Assembly: GCA_002728715.1 (NCBI GenBank)
Contig: PBVQ01000020.1
Coordinates: 1 to 32,158 of the forward strand
Direction of reading: 5' to 3'
Length of the DNA: 32,158 nucleotides
Source of the DNA: Dehalococcoidia bacterium
GTDB lineage: Bacteria > Chloroflexota > Dehalococcoidia > Lucifugimonadales > Lucifugimonadaceae
In this document: positions 17,715 through 26,765 of the stretch, piece by piece
Layout of the letters: every line of letters begins with the position of its first letter
Position numbering within the stretch: position 1 is the stretch's first letter
Translations under genes and position numbers: made by a program
The notes under the pieces: generated by a model
Databases searched by the model: none
What the model saw: the letters and a program-made list of their open reading frames with translations, nothing else
Told to the model about the DNA's origin: nothing

Positions 17715-18638
17715 ATGCATGTGGTAATAATGGGGGCAGGAGCTGTTGGTGGATATTTTGGTGGAGTACTGGCAAATCAAGGTGAACAAGTTACACTTAT
17801 AGCTAGAGGTAATCATTTAAAAAAAATTAATGACAAAGGATTATCTATTGATAGCCATTGGGGTAATTTTAATGTTAATGTAACGGCAACAGACGATCCT
17901 TCAAATACTCCGCCAGCAGACTTAATTTTCTATAGCCCAAAACTATATTCTAATTTTGAAGCATTACCCCTGATTTCTCCAGTAGTTACTGAAAAAACTT
18001 CAATATTAACTATACAAAATGGTATTTCGAGTGGAGAAATAATATCTGGAAGTTTTGGCAAAGAAAAAGTCTTGCAAGGGGCTACGTATATTGAGTCATC
18101 AGTAGCAGGTCCTGGTCATATTTCTCAAACTGGGCCAGTTGCAAAAATAGAATTTGGTGAAGAAGATGGATCCATCACAAATAGAGTTCAAGAATTATCT
18201 GAATTCCTTAAGCGACCAGGAATACAAATTGAAGTAAGTAATAATATCAAAAAAACTTTATGGACAAAGTTGGTTTTTGTAGGCTCTATAGGCACAATTA
18301 TGGCTGCTACTAGATCAAAACTATCTGAGGTTTTTTCTTCTCCATTTGGATATAATACCATCAAAACAACAATGCAAGAAATATTATTAGTTGGTCAATC
18401 TCAAGGTGTAGAATTTGATGCAGATTTAATAAAGAATTTTATGGATTCTGCTGAAAAAGATGCAGAGCATTTTCAAGCTTCCATACAATATGATTTATTT
18501 GCTGGAAAACCATTAGAACTTGATGATCTTCTAGGCAGTGTAGTAAAGATTGCATACAAAGAAGGAATACCAGTGCCATCAAGTATGGCACTAATCACAG
18601 CACTTGATAAATTTAAGAGTGGAAGAATAGATAAATAG
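17715..18638 (+). CDS. panE: 2-dehydropantoate 2-reductase (ketopantoate reductase family)
   Basis: Likely reduces ketopantoate to pantoate with NADPH for pantothenate/CoA synthesis. A 307-residue ApbA/PanE-fold protein with nucleotide motif GAGAVGGYFG (Gly7, Gly9, Gly12), an Arg after strand 2 (IARGNHL) that suits NADPH, TIQNGISS, and the helical C-terminal domain with LWTKLVFVGSIGTIMA (catalytic Lys plus conserved Asn-like position). The family also contains paralogues with other 2-oxo acid substrates, and no pan gene is nearby, so the symbol is provisional. ATG with GAGGTG upstream. Its stop is three bases from the convergent CocE-type gene. Confidence 0.85.
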   Translation: MHVVIMGAGAVGGYFGGVLANQGEQVTLIARGNHLKKINDKGLSIDSHWGNFNVNVTATDDPSNTPPADLIFYSPKLYSNFEALPLISPVVTEKTSILTIQNGISSGEIISGSFGKEKVLQGATYIESSVAGPGHISQTGPVAKIEFGEEDGSITNRVQELSEFLKRPGIQIEVSNNIKKTLWTKLVFVGSIGTIMAATRSKLSEVFSSPFGYNTIKTTMQEILLVGQSQGVEFDADLIKNFMDSAEKDAEHFQASIQYDLFAGKPLELDDLLGSVVKIAYKEGIPVPSSMALITALDKFKSGRIDK

Positions 18639-18641
18639 TGG

Positions 18642-20573
18642 TTAGTTTTTTACCGTAGGTAAAATTATCCTTGATGGGTAGGTATCATTAGTATAAATTG
18701 TATTACTTGCGATAATTTTTTTTGTATGAAACCCTAATTTTTCTCCCGTATTTGGATTTACATCAAATCTTGGATAATTAGAACTAGATATATCTAATCT
18801 GATTTTGTGACCTTTCTTAAATAAGTTTGAAATTGGCCACAATTTAACAGAAATTTCGTATGGCTTATCGGGTATTAATAACTCTGGATTAGTCCATGAA
18901 TCTCTATATCTCATTCTTAGTATAGTATCGGTTATATTTAAATGGTAGCCTTCAGAGTAATCAGATGATTCAGGATAAATATCTAAAAGCTTAAAAGTAA
19001 AATCTGTATCTAAACAATCTGATGAAACCCACAATTTCAAAACTACTTCTCCGGTAACCTCTGTGTCCTCATCAAGTATTTTTGTCTCGAATGATATAAC
19101 ATCATCTCTATCCTTTAATAATTTATAAGGCTTTTTTGCTCCAATCCACATTTCGGATTCTTTCTGATGCCATCCAGCAGCAGATATAACCTCTCTCATA
19201 TTATTTCGAACAAGAGTCCATTGATCAAGGAAATTTGGGACAAAATCTTCTTTTGGACCTCCTTCTTTTTCAGGGATTATTTCAAACATGCCAACAATCT
19301 GACCACCTATTGTTGGTACTGGATTATTGGGATCAAACTTATAGGTTATTTTACTGTTTTCTTCAGCATCTAAAAATGGAGTAAGTTCTCTTTCATTACT
19401 AAGAAATAAAGTGTTATATTCTGTTCTTTCCAAAGGCCATTCAATCTCATCTCGCCATATTCCTCCATGATTAAGGTTTCCATTCTTTGTTTTTCTTCCA
19501 TCACCATGACCCATGATATATAACCTTATTTTTGGTTTTTCTTTTGTGTCAATTTTTTTTAGGTGTTTGTCAAAAAAGTTTAATCTTTCTTCATTATATT
19601 TTTGTACACCCCAAACACTTTGTATACCAGTGTCAGCATCTCCATGGGAACTTCCTTCTGCTCTCATTCCTCCGTGACACCAAGGACCAATGATTAGGCT
19701 TGTTTTGGATTTATTTTTTTCACTCATAAATTTATAATAATCACACGATGCTCCAATAAAGTTGTCATAATACCCACAAGCTATCATTAAGGGAACATCT
19801 GCATGCTCATTAAAATATTTTTCCTGATTAGCGTAATCACCATCCCACCATTCATCATAATCACTTTTTAGCAAATAATTTTTTGCAGTTTGTTCTATTG
19901 AAGGAGCAACCTTAAGAGCCGTGTCAAATGGATTATCAGGGAATTTTTGTATCCAATCTCTCATGTTTCTCATTGCGTTCATAATTTCTCTAGCCTTAGT
20001 TTTATCATTACCAATTTCATGACAATCTAAAGCATGTAAATGGATTGCAGCAAACATTTGGAGAGACATTGCGCCACCTTCTCTACACTCATGCAAGTAA
20101 GGGTTTGTAGGTGCGGCTTCAACCCACATTGCAGATAGATGTGGAGGCTTTTTTAAGGCTAACTGTTGTTGAACAATACCCCTATGTGATGATCCCAAGG
20201 TTCCAATTTTTTTATTTGACCATTTTTGTTTTGCTAACCACTCAATTGTGTCGTATCCATCATCACCTTCCCATGGATTATGAGCATGAAAATATTTACC
20301 ATCTCCTTCAGATCTAAATCTTGATCTCAAATCTTGAATTACAAATACATATCCCCTTCTACAAAAAAAAGGATATATATCATCCCATTCTGGTGCTGTT
20401 TTATCATATGATGTTCTTACTAGTAATGTAGGAAGTTTTTCTTTCGGAATTGACCCGTCTCCATGGCATGGAAAATAGATATCAGTAGCAAGTTTTATTC
20501 CATCTCGCATAGGTAGCATGACATCACGTTCACAATAAAATCCATAAGAAGGGTCTGATTTTTTTTTATCCAT
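18642..20573 (-). CDS. CocE/NonD-family hydrolase (X-Pro dipeptidyl-peptidase-like)
   Basis: A 643-residue alpha/beta-hydrolase of the S15-like CocE/NonD family, which cleaves esters, amides or Xaa-Pro peptides. The N-terminal half has RDGIKLATDIYFP and the nucleophile elbow GTLGSSHRG (Ser129; the usual motif is G-x-S-Y-x-G, so Tyr is replaced by His130). Asp follows in CGYYDNF and the catalytic His in GPWCHGG. The C-terminal ~230 residues form the PepX_C jelly-roll (VTGEVVLKLWVSSD ... HKIRLDISSSNYPRFDVNPNTGE). No signal peptide is seen, so it is probably cytoplasmic. Substrate unknown. It is divergent from the hydroxyacid dehydrogenase across 134 bases. Confidence 0.9.
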   Translation of the reverse strand: MDKKKSDPSYGFYCERDVMLPMRDGIKLATDIYFPCHGDGSIPKEKLPTLLVRTSYDKTAPEWDDIYPFFCRRGYVFVIQDLRSRFRSEGDGKYFHAHNPWEGDDGYDTIEWLAKQKWSNKKIGTLGSSHRGIVQQQLALKKPPHLSAMWVEAAPTNPYLHECREGGAMSLQMFAAIHLHALDCHEIGNDKTKAREIMNAMRNMRDWIQKFPDNPFDTALKVAPSIEQTAKNYLLKSDYDEWWDGDYANQEKYFNEHADVPLMIACGYYDNFIGASCDYYKFMSEKNKSKTSLIIGPWCHGGMRAEGSSHGDADTGIQSVWGVQKYNEERLNFFDKHLKKIDTKEKPKIRLYIMGHGDGRKTKNGNLNHGGIWRDEIEWPLERTEYNTLFLSNERELTPFLDAEENSKITYKFDPNNPVPTIGGQIVGMFEIIPEKEGGPKEDFVPNFLDQWTLVRNNMREVISAAGWHQKESEMWIGAKKPYKLLKDRDDVISFETKILDEDTEVTGEVVLKLWVSSDCLDTDFTFKLLDIYPESSDYSEGYHLNITDTILRMRYRDSWTNPELLIPDKPYEISVKLWPISNLFKKGHKIRLDISSSNYPRFDVNPNTGEKLGFHTKKIIASNTIYTNDTYPSRIILPTVKN

Positions 20574-20707
20574 AAAACAGCATATTTCCTTATTAAATAT
20601 TTCTTAAAAGATCATTTAATGCGAAAAAAGTAATACACTAAATACTTTTTTTCTATTATTATCTACAAATTATAAACTATTCTAATTCTTAATTATAGGA
20701 GAAAAAA

Positions 20708-21781
20708 TTGACCTTCAAAGTTATTGCTATGGATTACAAAAAGTCACCATTAGACTTGACTATAAAAACTATTACCGATGCTGGAATTGAGTTTGAATAT
20801 ATTCCTTGTAAATCAGAAAATGATATGATTCAGGCGGGTAAAAATGCTGATGTTATACTTGTAGGTACTGTTCCACATACCACTGGAGCAGTTATTGAAA
20901 GTTTACCAAAATTAAAAATGATTGCTAGGCATGGTGTAGGTGTTGATTCGGTTGATTTGGTTGCTGCAACTGAGAAAGGTATATGTGTTACCAATACTCC
21001 AGGAGTAAATACTAGTGAGGTAGCAGATCATGCTGTAGCACTACTTCTTTCTATCACAAGAAATATACCTTATTTGAATGATGCACTAAAACAAGGTCAT
21101 TGGTCTAATCCGCCAGAGGGGAAAAATATATCATCATTAACTTCCAATTTGAGAAGAATCTCTGGGAATACAGTCGGGATTTTTGGATTTGGTAACATTG
21201 GTAAGGCTTTTGCGTCAAGAATTAGAGGATTTGGTCCTGGAAGAATCATAGCTTGCGATCCTTATGTAAACCAGACATCAGCTGATCTTTTTGGGGTAGA
21301 ATTAGTTGATTTTGATACACTAATCACCCAGTCAGACTTTATTTCTGTACATTCCCCCTCCTCAGAAGAAACTAAACATAGATTTAATTATGATGTTTTT
21401 TCAAAAATGAAACCTAATGCAATTTTTATTAACTGTGCAAGGGGGCCTATTGTGGATGAATTAGGTCTTCAAGAAGCACTAGAAAAAAATCTTATTTCAG
21501 CTGCTGGTATAGATGTTACTGAAACTGAGCCAGTAAGTTCTGAAAGCCCTCTTCTAAAATTAAATAATCTATTTATTACTCCCCACATAGCTGGTAATTC
21601 TGATGTAAGTCAAATGGAAGGCGCAATAAGATGGGGGGAAAATGCTGTTAATGTCCTTACAGGTAAACCTTTGCATGGTTTAGCAAATCAAGAAGTCCTA
21701 AAAAGAATAGCTGTTATAAGATCACAGGGTCAATCCAGATGGGATAATATTCCAGACCCAACAGTACGAACTTGGAGTTAA
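20708..21781 (+). CDS. D-isomer-specific 2-hydroxyacid dehydrogenase
   Basis: A 357-residue NAD(P)-dependent oxidoreductase that interconverts a 2-oxo acid and a D-2-hydroxy acid. It has the Rossmann motif GFGNIG (160-165) with an Asp in IACDP (NAD-type), and the catalytic Arg245 (NCARGPIVDE), Glu274 and His293 (ITPHIAGN). It resembles the phosphoglycerate-dehydrogenase-like branch but lacks the ACT and ASB domains of SerA, so its substrate is open. The start is TTG with AGGAG seven bases upstream. The C-terminal ~25 residues (KRIAVIRSQGQSRWDNIPDP) extend past the usual core. It is 51 bases before ilvE. Confidence 0.9.
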   Translation: MTFKVIAMDYKKSPLDLTIKTITDAGIEFEYIPCKSENDMIQAGKNADVILVGTVPHTTGAVIESLPKLKMIARHGVGVDSVDLVAATEKGICVTNTPGVNTSEVADHAVALLLSITRNIPYLNDALKQGHWSNPPEGKNISSLTSNLRRISGNTVGIFGFGNIGKAFASRIRGFGPGRIIACDPYVNQTSADLFGVELVDFDTLITQSDFISVHSPSSEETKHRFNYDVFSKMKPNAIFINCARGPIVDELGLQEALEKNLISAAGIDVTETEPVSSESPLLKLNNLFITPHIAGNSDVSQMEGAIRWGENAVNVLTGKPLHGLANQEVLKRIAVIRSQGQSRWDNIPDPTVRTWS

Positions 21782-21832
21782 GTAAAATAATATATAATAT
21801 TAAATGGTTTTTAATAAAGTTAAGGTGAAATT

Positions 21833-22750
21833 ATGTGGGCTTTTTTAAGCGGTAATCAAATAGATATAAAAGATGCAAAAGTTAGTATTATGACTCATGC
21901 TTTGCACTATGGAACGGCTACTTTTGAAGGTATACGTGGAAACTGGAATGAAAATAATAACTCGATGTATATTTTTCGTATGAAGGAACACTATGATCGT
22001 CTTCTTAGAGGATGCAAAATCTTAAGAATTAAACTACCATATTCTGTCGAAGATCTTTGCGATATTACTATAGACTTAATCAAAAAAAACAACCTAAAAG
22101 AAGATGTATACATTAGGCCTCTAGCATATAAGGGTGCAGAAATGGTGGCAAATTTAAAGTTACACGAAGTGTCAGATGATTTTGCCTTAGTTACCCTTCC
22201 ATTCGGGTCTTACATTGATAATAGTAATTCTATTAGATGTCAAACATCTAGTTGGAGGAGGCCAATGGATTCGTCTATGCCAACTGGAGTTAAACTTACT
22301 GGACTTTACACTACAAATATTTTGGCTAAAACTGAAGCAGTATCTGCAGGTTTTGATGAAGCAATATTATTAAACCAAGATGGTACGGTTTCAGAAGGTA
22401 GTGGAGAGAATTTATTCATGATTCAAAATGATAAATTAATTACTCCTGCTGAAACAGATAATGCATTACTAGGAATTACTAGAGATTCTGTAATTGAGCT
22501 TGCAACTAAAGAAATAGGTATGGAAGTCCAACAGAGAAGAATTCATAGATCAGAATTATATTTAGCAGATGAAATTTTCCTAACTGGAACAGCTGCTCAT
22601 GTCACATCTGTAGGAGAATTAGATAATCGAGAAATAGGGACTGGAAGAATAGGTGTTATCACAAAAAAAATCCAAGATCTTTATTTTTCGGTTTTGGTAG
22701 GCGAGAATTCAAAATACTTAGATTGGTGCACTCAAATTTCAATGGATTGA
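21833..22750 (+). CDS. ilvE: Branched-chain amino acid aminotransferase
   Basis: A fold-type IV PLP aminotransferase for the last step of Val/Leu/Ile synthesis. 305 residues. Typical features are HALHYGTATFEGIRG, RPLAYKG, the PLP Lys154 in GVKLTGLYTTN, SEGSGENLF (Glu188, contacts the PLP pyridine N) and FLTGTAAHVTSV, which cups the phosphate. D-amino acid aminotransferase or 4-amino-4-deoxychorismate lyase paralogues share the fold, but the FEGIRG and GTAAHVT segments favour IlvE. ATG with AAGGTG upstream. Four bases after its stop comes the unknown membrane protein. Confidence 0.93.
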   Translation: MWAFLSGNQIDIKDAKVSIMTHALHYGTATFEGIRGNWNENNNSMYIFRMKEHYDRLLRGCKILRIKLPYSVEDLCDITIDLIKKNNLKEDVYIRPLAYKGAEMVANLKLHEVSDDFALVTLPFGSYIDNSNSIRCQTSSWRRPMDSSMPTGVKLTGLYTTNILAKTEAVSAGFDEAILLNQDGTVSEGSGENLFMIQNDKLITPAETDNALLGITRDSVIELATKEIGMEVQQRRIHRSELYLADEIFLTGTAAHVTSVGELDNREIGTGRIGVITKKIQDLYFSVLVGENSKYLDWCTQISMD

Positions 22751-22754
22751 CAGT

Positions 22755-23273
22755 ATGAACTACTTTAATAATGATATTAGAGAATTATTTATAAATCATT
22801 ATTTAATCTATGTATATCTTTCTTGTTTTGGCACATTACAATTAGTTTCTACAATATCAAATTTGCGCGGCATAATGATATTGTCAAATACTAAAGCAAA
22901 TAAAATACTTGGTATTATATTTCTAATCTCAGGTTTTATTTTCTTTTTTTCTGCTCCTCTATTTATAAACTCCCAATGGACAGGTTCTAGTTTTACTAGA
23001 TCAACTTTAGAGAATTTTGCATCAGTAAGAAATGTTAATGATATAGATGGAGGATTGCATGGAACAGCTCAATTTCTTTTATTTTTTTTAGGTTGTATTT
23101 TATCTTTTGTTACCTCTGTGGCAATATCTGGGATTTTGGGTCTTTTAAAGCAAAAACCGAAAACTCTTAACTTGAACGCAAAAAAATCTAGAGGAATTTT
23201 TACTCTAAAAAATAATAATTATTATTCATCATTAAGGTTGAATTTTAGAGGTAGATTTTTAGATGATAATTGA
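22755..23273 (+). CDS. Unknown three-helix membrane protein
   Basis: A 172-residue protein I do not recognise. Three hydrophobic segments are visible: about residues 15-40, 48-70 and 104-131. Between the second and third lies a short polar loop (SQWTGSSFTRSTLENFASVRNVNDIDGG). The last ~40 residues are basic and Asn-rich. There is no signal-peptide cleavage site. It begins four bases after ilvE and overlaps the PAP2-like gene by 11 bases, so the two are probably translationally coupled and may act together in the membrane; that is an inference from spacing only. Confidence 0.75.
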   Translation: MNYFNNDIRELFINHYLIYVYLSCFGTLQLVSTISNLRGIMILSNTKANKILGIIFLISGFIFFFSAPLFINSQWTGSSFTRSTLENFASVRNVNDIDGGLHGTAQFLLFFLGCILSFVTSVAISGILGLLKQKPKTLNLNAKKSRGIFTLKNNNYYSSLRLNFRGRFLDDN

Positions 23274-23853
23274 CGAAAAAATAACTATTTTTATAAATAA
23301 CTTGAACGGTAAAAATCTTTTTTGGGATTCATTTTTTCAAATTTTTGCGAGTGACTATTTAATTCCAGTTATTTGTGCATTGTCAATTTTTTCACTATGG
23401 TTTCTAGCTTTAGATTCTAAAAGGTTATTATTGAATCAAAAAACAGTATTTTATTCAATTTCAGCTATCATGCTGACTAACTTTTTGGTTTGGATAGTGA
23501 ATAATTTAGTTTCTAGAACAAGGCCTTTTATTGGTAACTCTGACGAAATACAACTGATATTTTATGCTCCTACAGATCCATCTTTTCCCGCAAATCCTGT
23601 GGCAATTGGATTTACCGTTACTGCTTCGATTTTTCCTTCAAATAAATATCTAGGATATATTTTATTAGTAATATCTATAATATTTAGCTTTTCGAGAATA
23701 TATGTTGGCGTATTTTACTTTCTTGATGTTTTTTCAGCTGCAATTATGGGTTTTGTAATTGCCTTATTAGTAAGAAAAATTATGCGCATAAAAATTATTA
23801 ATTTTATCTTGATGAAGAATATAAAAATCTTAAGGCTTTTAGCTTTATCTTAG
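23263..23853 (+). CDS. PAP2-superfamily membrane protein lacking catalytic residues
   Basis: A 196-residue protein with about five membrane helices and the PAP2 (type 2 phosphatidic acid phosphatase) layout. The three motifs are recognisable but damaged. Motif 1, normally K-x6-R-P, is N80-x6-R87-P88. Motif 2, normally P-S-G-H, is P109-A-N-P112. Motif 3, normally S-R-x5-H-x3-D, is S144-R145-x5-F151-x3-D155. Both catalytic histidines and the phosphate-binding lysine are missing, so phosphatase activity is unlikely. The reading frame is intact. It overlaps the unknown membrane gene by 11 bases and the convergent PHP gene by four. Confidence 0.85.
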   Translation: MIIDEKITIFINNLNGKNLFWDSFFQIFASDYLIPVICALSIFSLWFLALDSKRLLLNQKTVFYSISAIMLTNFLVWIVNNLVSRTRPFIGNSDEIQLIFYAPTDPSFPANPVAIGFTVTASIFPSNKYLGYILLVISIIFSFSRIYVGVFYFLDVFSAAIMGFVIALLVRKIMRIKIINFILMKNIKILRLLALS

Positions 23854-24596
23854 TCTTCAAATTTAGGTAAATGTCCGTCAAGAATAAGTTGAGGATTAGA
23901 TATATATAATTTATTTGAGACTTTTTCTCCAAAAGCTTCGGTAATTAACTCGTATGATGCGTTTAGATTAGGAAAAAGAATTTCATCCTTGTTATGTATC
24001 TCCGATGATATACATGTAGCATGTTTTTTTTCTATGATTTCTAGTGCAAATCTTTTACTTGTATCACCATTATTACCGATAATACTGTCCGAGCTAATTT
24101 GAATTAAAGCACCTAAGTTTATAATTTCTTCTAAAATTTTATAATTTTTTCTTAAGGAAATATTTCTTTCAGGGTGTGATATTATCGGATAAAGTCTTTT
24201 ATCTCTAAATTTTTCAATAATTTTTATATTACTTTCATCAAAATAATTAAAAGTTGATTCTATCAAGAAAAATCGAGTTTTATTAAGTGAAAAATTTTGT
24301 GCTTCAGTATCGATAATATCAATGATTTTTTCAGTGAAATTTAATGAAATTCCAGAAAAAATATTAATATCTATAGAATTTTTATGAGCTAATGAATTTA
24401 ATTTTTCTACATACTCTTCAACATCCTTAAAATTCTTATTATTAATCAAAAGATTTTCATAATGAGGTGTTGCAATAATTTTTGAAATCCCACTTTTTTC
24501 TGCTAAAACTAAAATTTCTAGAGATTCATCAAAGTTAATTGGACCATCATCAAATTCTGGTATTATATGTGACTTAATATCCGTAAAATTTTTCAT
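23850..24596 (-). CDS. CpsB/YwqE-like PHP-domain protein with altered metal site
   Basis: A 248-residue soluble protein resembling bacterial PHP-type protein-tyrosine phosphatases of capsule loci (CpsB, YwqE). The family pattern is clear: an N-terminal D-x-x-S-H-x-x-P-x-x-D-D-G-P, IIATPHYEN (His45), FLIES (Glu113), ISHPERN (His141) and SSEIHN (His201). However, three metal-site positions differ from the usual family residues: His to Lys8 (DIKSH instead of DIHSH), Glu to Ser84, and Asp to Glu199. Metal loading may be changed or lost. It begins two bases after the PIG-L gene and likely shares its transcript. Confidence 0.85.
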   Translation of the reverse strand: MKNFTDIKSHIIPEFDDGPINFDESLEILVLAEKSGISKIIATPHYENLLINNKNFKDVEEYVEKLNSLAHKNSIDINIFSGISLNFTEKIIDIIDTEAQNFSLNKTRFFLIESTFNYFDESNIKIIEKFRDKRLYPIISHPERNISLRKNYKILEEIINLGALIQISSDSIIGNNGDTSKRFALEIIEKKHATCISSEIHNKDEILFPNLNASYELITEAFGEKVSNKLYISNPQLILDGHLPKFED

Positions 24597-24598
24597 TA

Positions 24599-25312
24599 TT
24601 AGGATCTTGCCTTGACCCTTCTAAAAACTTCTCCATACTTAAATTCAAATTTTATTGATGCATCTTCATGTCTTTTTTTCATACTATTCCATAAATCAGA
24701 TCCAACTGATAAACCGGGTATCTGGCTTCTATGCATGGATAATGCCTGAATTTTAGTATTTATAGATTCCGTTATATCTACAATTATATTTGGTTCATCT
24801 GTTCCCCAGAAAAATATTTCCTTAACCTTGTGAGGTGCCAACCCATTTTTTATTTGATTTTCGAAATGTAAATGATCTCTCGCAAAAGGATATACTGCAT
24901 CTTGAACAGTGATTCCTGTATTTCTGTGATCTCTATGCTGAAAAGAGTTTTTTCTAAAATGATCATGAGTGAAAACAACCTCTGGTTTAAATTTTCTTAT
25001 ATTTTCTACAATTTGTTCTAAGAAATCATCACTTGCTTTTAGTTTGCCATCTTCATGTTCCAGAGATATAAGGTTTTTAACTCCTATGATATTTGCTGCT
25101 TCTTTTTGCTCTTTATGGCGAAGAATTTCAATTCTTTCTGATGTCATTTTTAAATCATTACTTCCGCTATTACCTGTAGTACATTGCACAAAAGTAATCT
25201 CAGTACCACTCTTAGACCATTTTGATACCGTACCCCCTGATCCAATTTCTGCATCATCTGGGTGAGCAAAAATCACCATTGCTGTTTCCGGTCTATAATC
25301 TATAATATCCAT
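24599..25312 (-). CDS. PIG-L/LmbE-family deacetylase
   Basis: A 237-residue zinc-dependent N-acetylglucosamine-type deacetylase (PIG-L family; members include MshB and BshB). The zinc/catalytic motif AHPDDAEIG is at residues 16-24, and the second metal motif HRDHRNTG is near 126-133. FVQCTTGNSG and SMHRSQIPG are also family-typical. The substrate could be a GlcNAc-linked thiol or another acetylated sugar; the context (CpsB-like gene behind it) does not decide. ATG with AAGG upstream. Divergent from glyA across 114 bases. Confidence 0.9.
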   Translation of the reverse strand: MDIIDYRPETAMVIFAHPDDAEIGSGGTVSKWSKSGTEITFVQCTTGNSGSNDLKMTSERIEILRHKEQKEAANIIGVKNLISLEHEDGKLKASDDFLEQIVENIRKFKPEVVFTHDHFRKNSFQHRDHRNTGITVQDAVYPFARDHLHFENQIKNGLAPHKVKEIFFWGTDEPNIIVDITESINTKIQALSMHRSQIPGLSVGSDLWNSMKKRHEDASIKFEFKYGEVFRRVKARS

Positions 25313-25426
25313 ATTAATACCTTATAAATTTCCTAAATTTATTATCTAATTTTCAATATAATACAATTAAGTTTAAATACTTTTTTAACTTTTGCAGTTA
25401 TAAAAACATTGGTATGAGGTAAAAAT

Positions 25427-26668
25427 TTGACACATTTACTAAAAATTGACTCAGAAATTCACTCTGTAATTGAGAATGAAAAAAAACGCCAAAGAGAGCA
25501 ATTAGTAATGATTGCTTCAGAAAATTATACAAGCTCAGCTGTTCTTGAAGCTACAGGATCTATTTTGACTAATAAATATTCTGAGGGCTACCCAGGAAAA
25601 AGATACTATGCAGGTTGTGAGAATGTAGATATTTCGGAAAGTTTAGCTATAGAAAGAGCTAAATCTTTATTCAAAGCTGAGTCAGCAAATGTTCAAGCCC
25701 ATTCTGGCTCACAGGCCAATATGGCAGCTTTTTTTTCTATGTGTCAGACAGGAGATACTATTATGGGTATGTCTCTGGACCATGGTGGACACTTAACTCA
25801 CGGCTCAAAGGTTAACTTTTCAGGTAAACTCTATAATTTTGTCCCTTTTGGTGTTAACAGAGAAACAGAAGCTTTAGATTTCAATAATTTATATGAAATC
25901 GCTGAAAAAAATAAGCCAAAACTTATAATCGCAGGATTTACGGCATATCCACTTAAAGTTGATTTTGAGAAGTTCAAGCACATTGCTGATTCAGTCGGTG
26001 CTTTACTTTTAGCTGATATGGCTCATATCTCTGGTCTTGTTGCTGGAGGTGCTCATCCTTCCCCTGTTTCTCATGCAGACATAGTTACCAGTACCACCCA
26101 TAAGACTCTTAGGGGGCCTAGAGGAGCCTTAGCTTTGATGAAGAAAAATTTTGAAAAAAAATTTAATTCAGCAGTATTTCCTAACATGCAAGGTGGTCCA
26201 ATGCAACATTCAATAGCTGCTAAAGCAGTGGCATTTAAAGAAGCTATGTCAGAAGATTTCAAAAACTATTCTTTTCAAATAGTCAAAAATTCAAAAATTT
26301 TAGCAAAAACTTTAGCTGAAAACGGGCTAAGAATTGTAGCTGGAGGTACGGATACTCATATGCTTCTTGTAGACACTAAGGCGATTGGATTAAATGGTTC
26401 AGATGCAGAGTCAGCATTATTATCATCAGGTATTGTTGTCAATAAAAATTCAATACCATTTGATGATGAACCTCCGATGGTTACTTCTGGTATCAGAATT
26501 GGGACTGCTGCACTCACCTCCAGAAATATGTTAGAAAAAGATATGGAAATAGTATCGGGATTTATTTTAGAATCTCTAAGAAATCACAATAATAGTAAAA
26601 TTTTAAGTTCAATAAAGGAAAAAGTAGCAGGTTTTTCAGCAAAATTTATGGTTCCAGGATTAGACTAA
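25427..26668 (+). CDS. glyA: Serine hydroxymethyltransferase
   Basis: Interconverts serine plus tetrahydrofolate with glycine plus methylene-THF, the main one-carbon source and the supplier of methylene-THF for thymidylate synthesis. 413 residues with IASENYTS, NKYSEGYPGKRYYAG, HSGSQAN, LADMAHISGLVA and the PLP Lys226 in TTHKTLRGPRG, all intact. The start is TTG with GAGGT seven bases upstream. The upstream 114-base divergent gap is AT-rich; I see no glycine riboswitch there. Confidence 0.97.
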   Translation: MTHLLKIDSEIHSVIENEKKRQREQLVMIASENYTSSAVLEATGSILTNKYSEGYPGKRYYAGCENVDISESLAIERAKSLFKAESANVQAHSGSQANMAAFFSMCQTGDTIMGMSLDHGGHLTHGSKVNFSGKLYNFVPFGVNRETEALDFNNLYEIAEKNKPKLIIAGFTAYPLKVDFEKFKHIADSVGALLLADMAHISGLVAGGAHPSPVSHADIVTSTTHKTLRGPRGALALMKKNFEKKFNSAVFPNMQGGPMQHSIAAKAVAFKEAMSEDFKNYSFQIVKNSKILAKTLAENGLRIVAGGTDTHMLLVDTKAIGLNGSDAESALLSSGIVVNKNSIPFDDEPPMVTSGIRIGTAALTSRNMLEKDMEIVSGFILESLRNHNNSKILSSIKEKVAGFSAKFMVPGLD

Positions 26669-26765
26669 TATATTAATATTTGGTAAAAAAACTAATAATT
26701 TTGCTGAATTTTTATTCTTTTGATAGTAAAATAAAGTGGTTAAAAAAATTAGGTAATGGTGAATT

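Noticed and set aside
18648-18664. Perfect 7-bp inverted repeat TTTTACC-GTA-GGTAAAA between convergent genes, a possible bidirectional terminator
   Set aside because: The T-rich arm comes first, so neither strand has a U-tract after the stem, and it codes the last residues of the CocE-type gene.
25313-25426. Possible riboswitch upstream of glyA
   Set aside because: The 114-base divergent gap is AT-rich with no conserved glycine, THF or SAM riboswitch core that I can see.
26669-26765. Possible promoter ahead of the bS6-SSB-bS18 cluster
   Set aside because: The gap is AT-rich and offers several poor -35/-10 pairs; none stands out enough to list.
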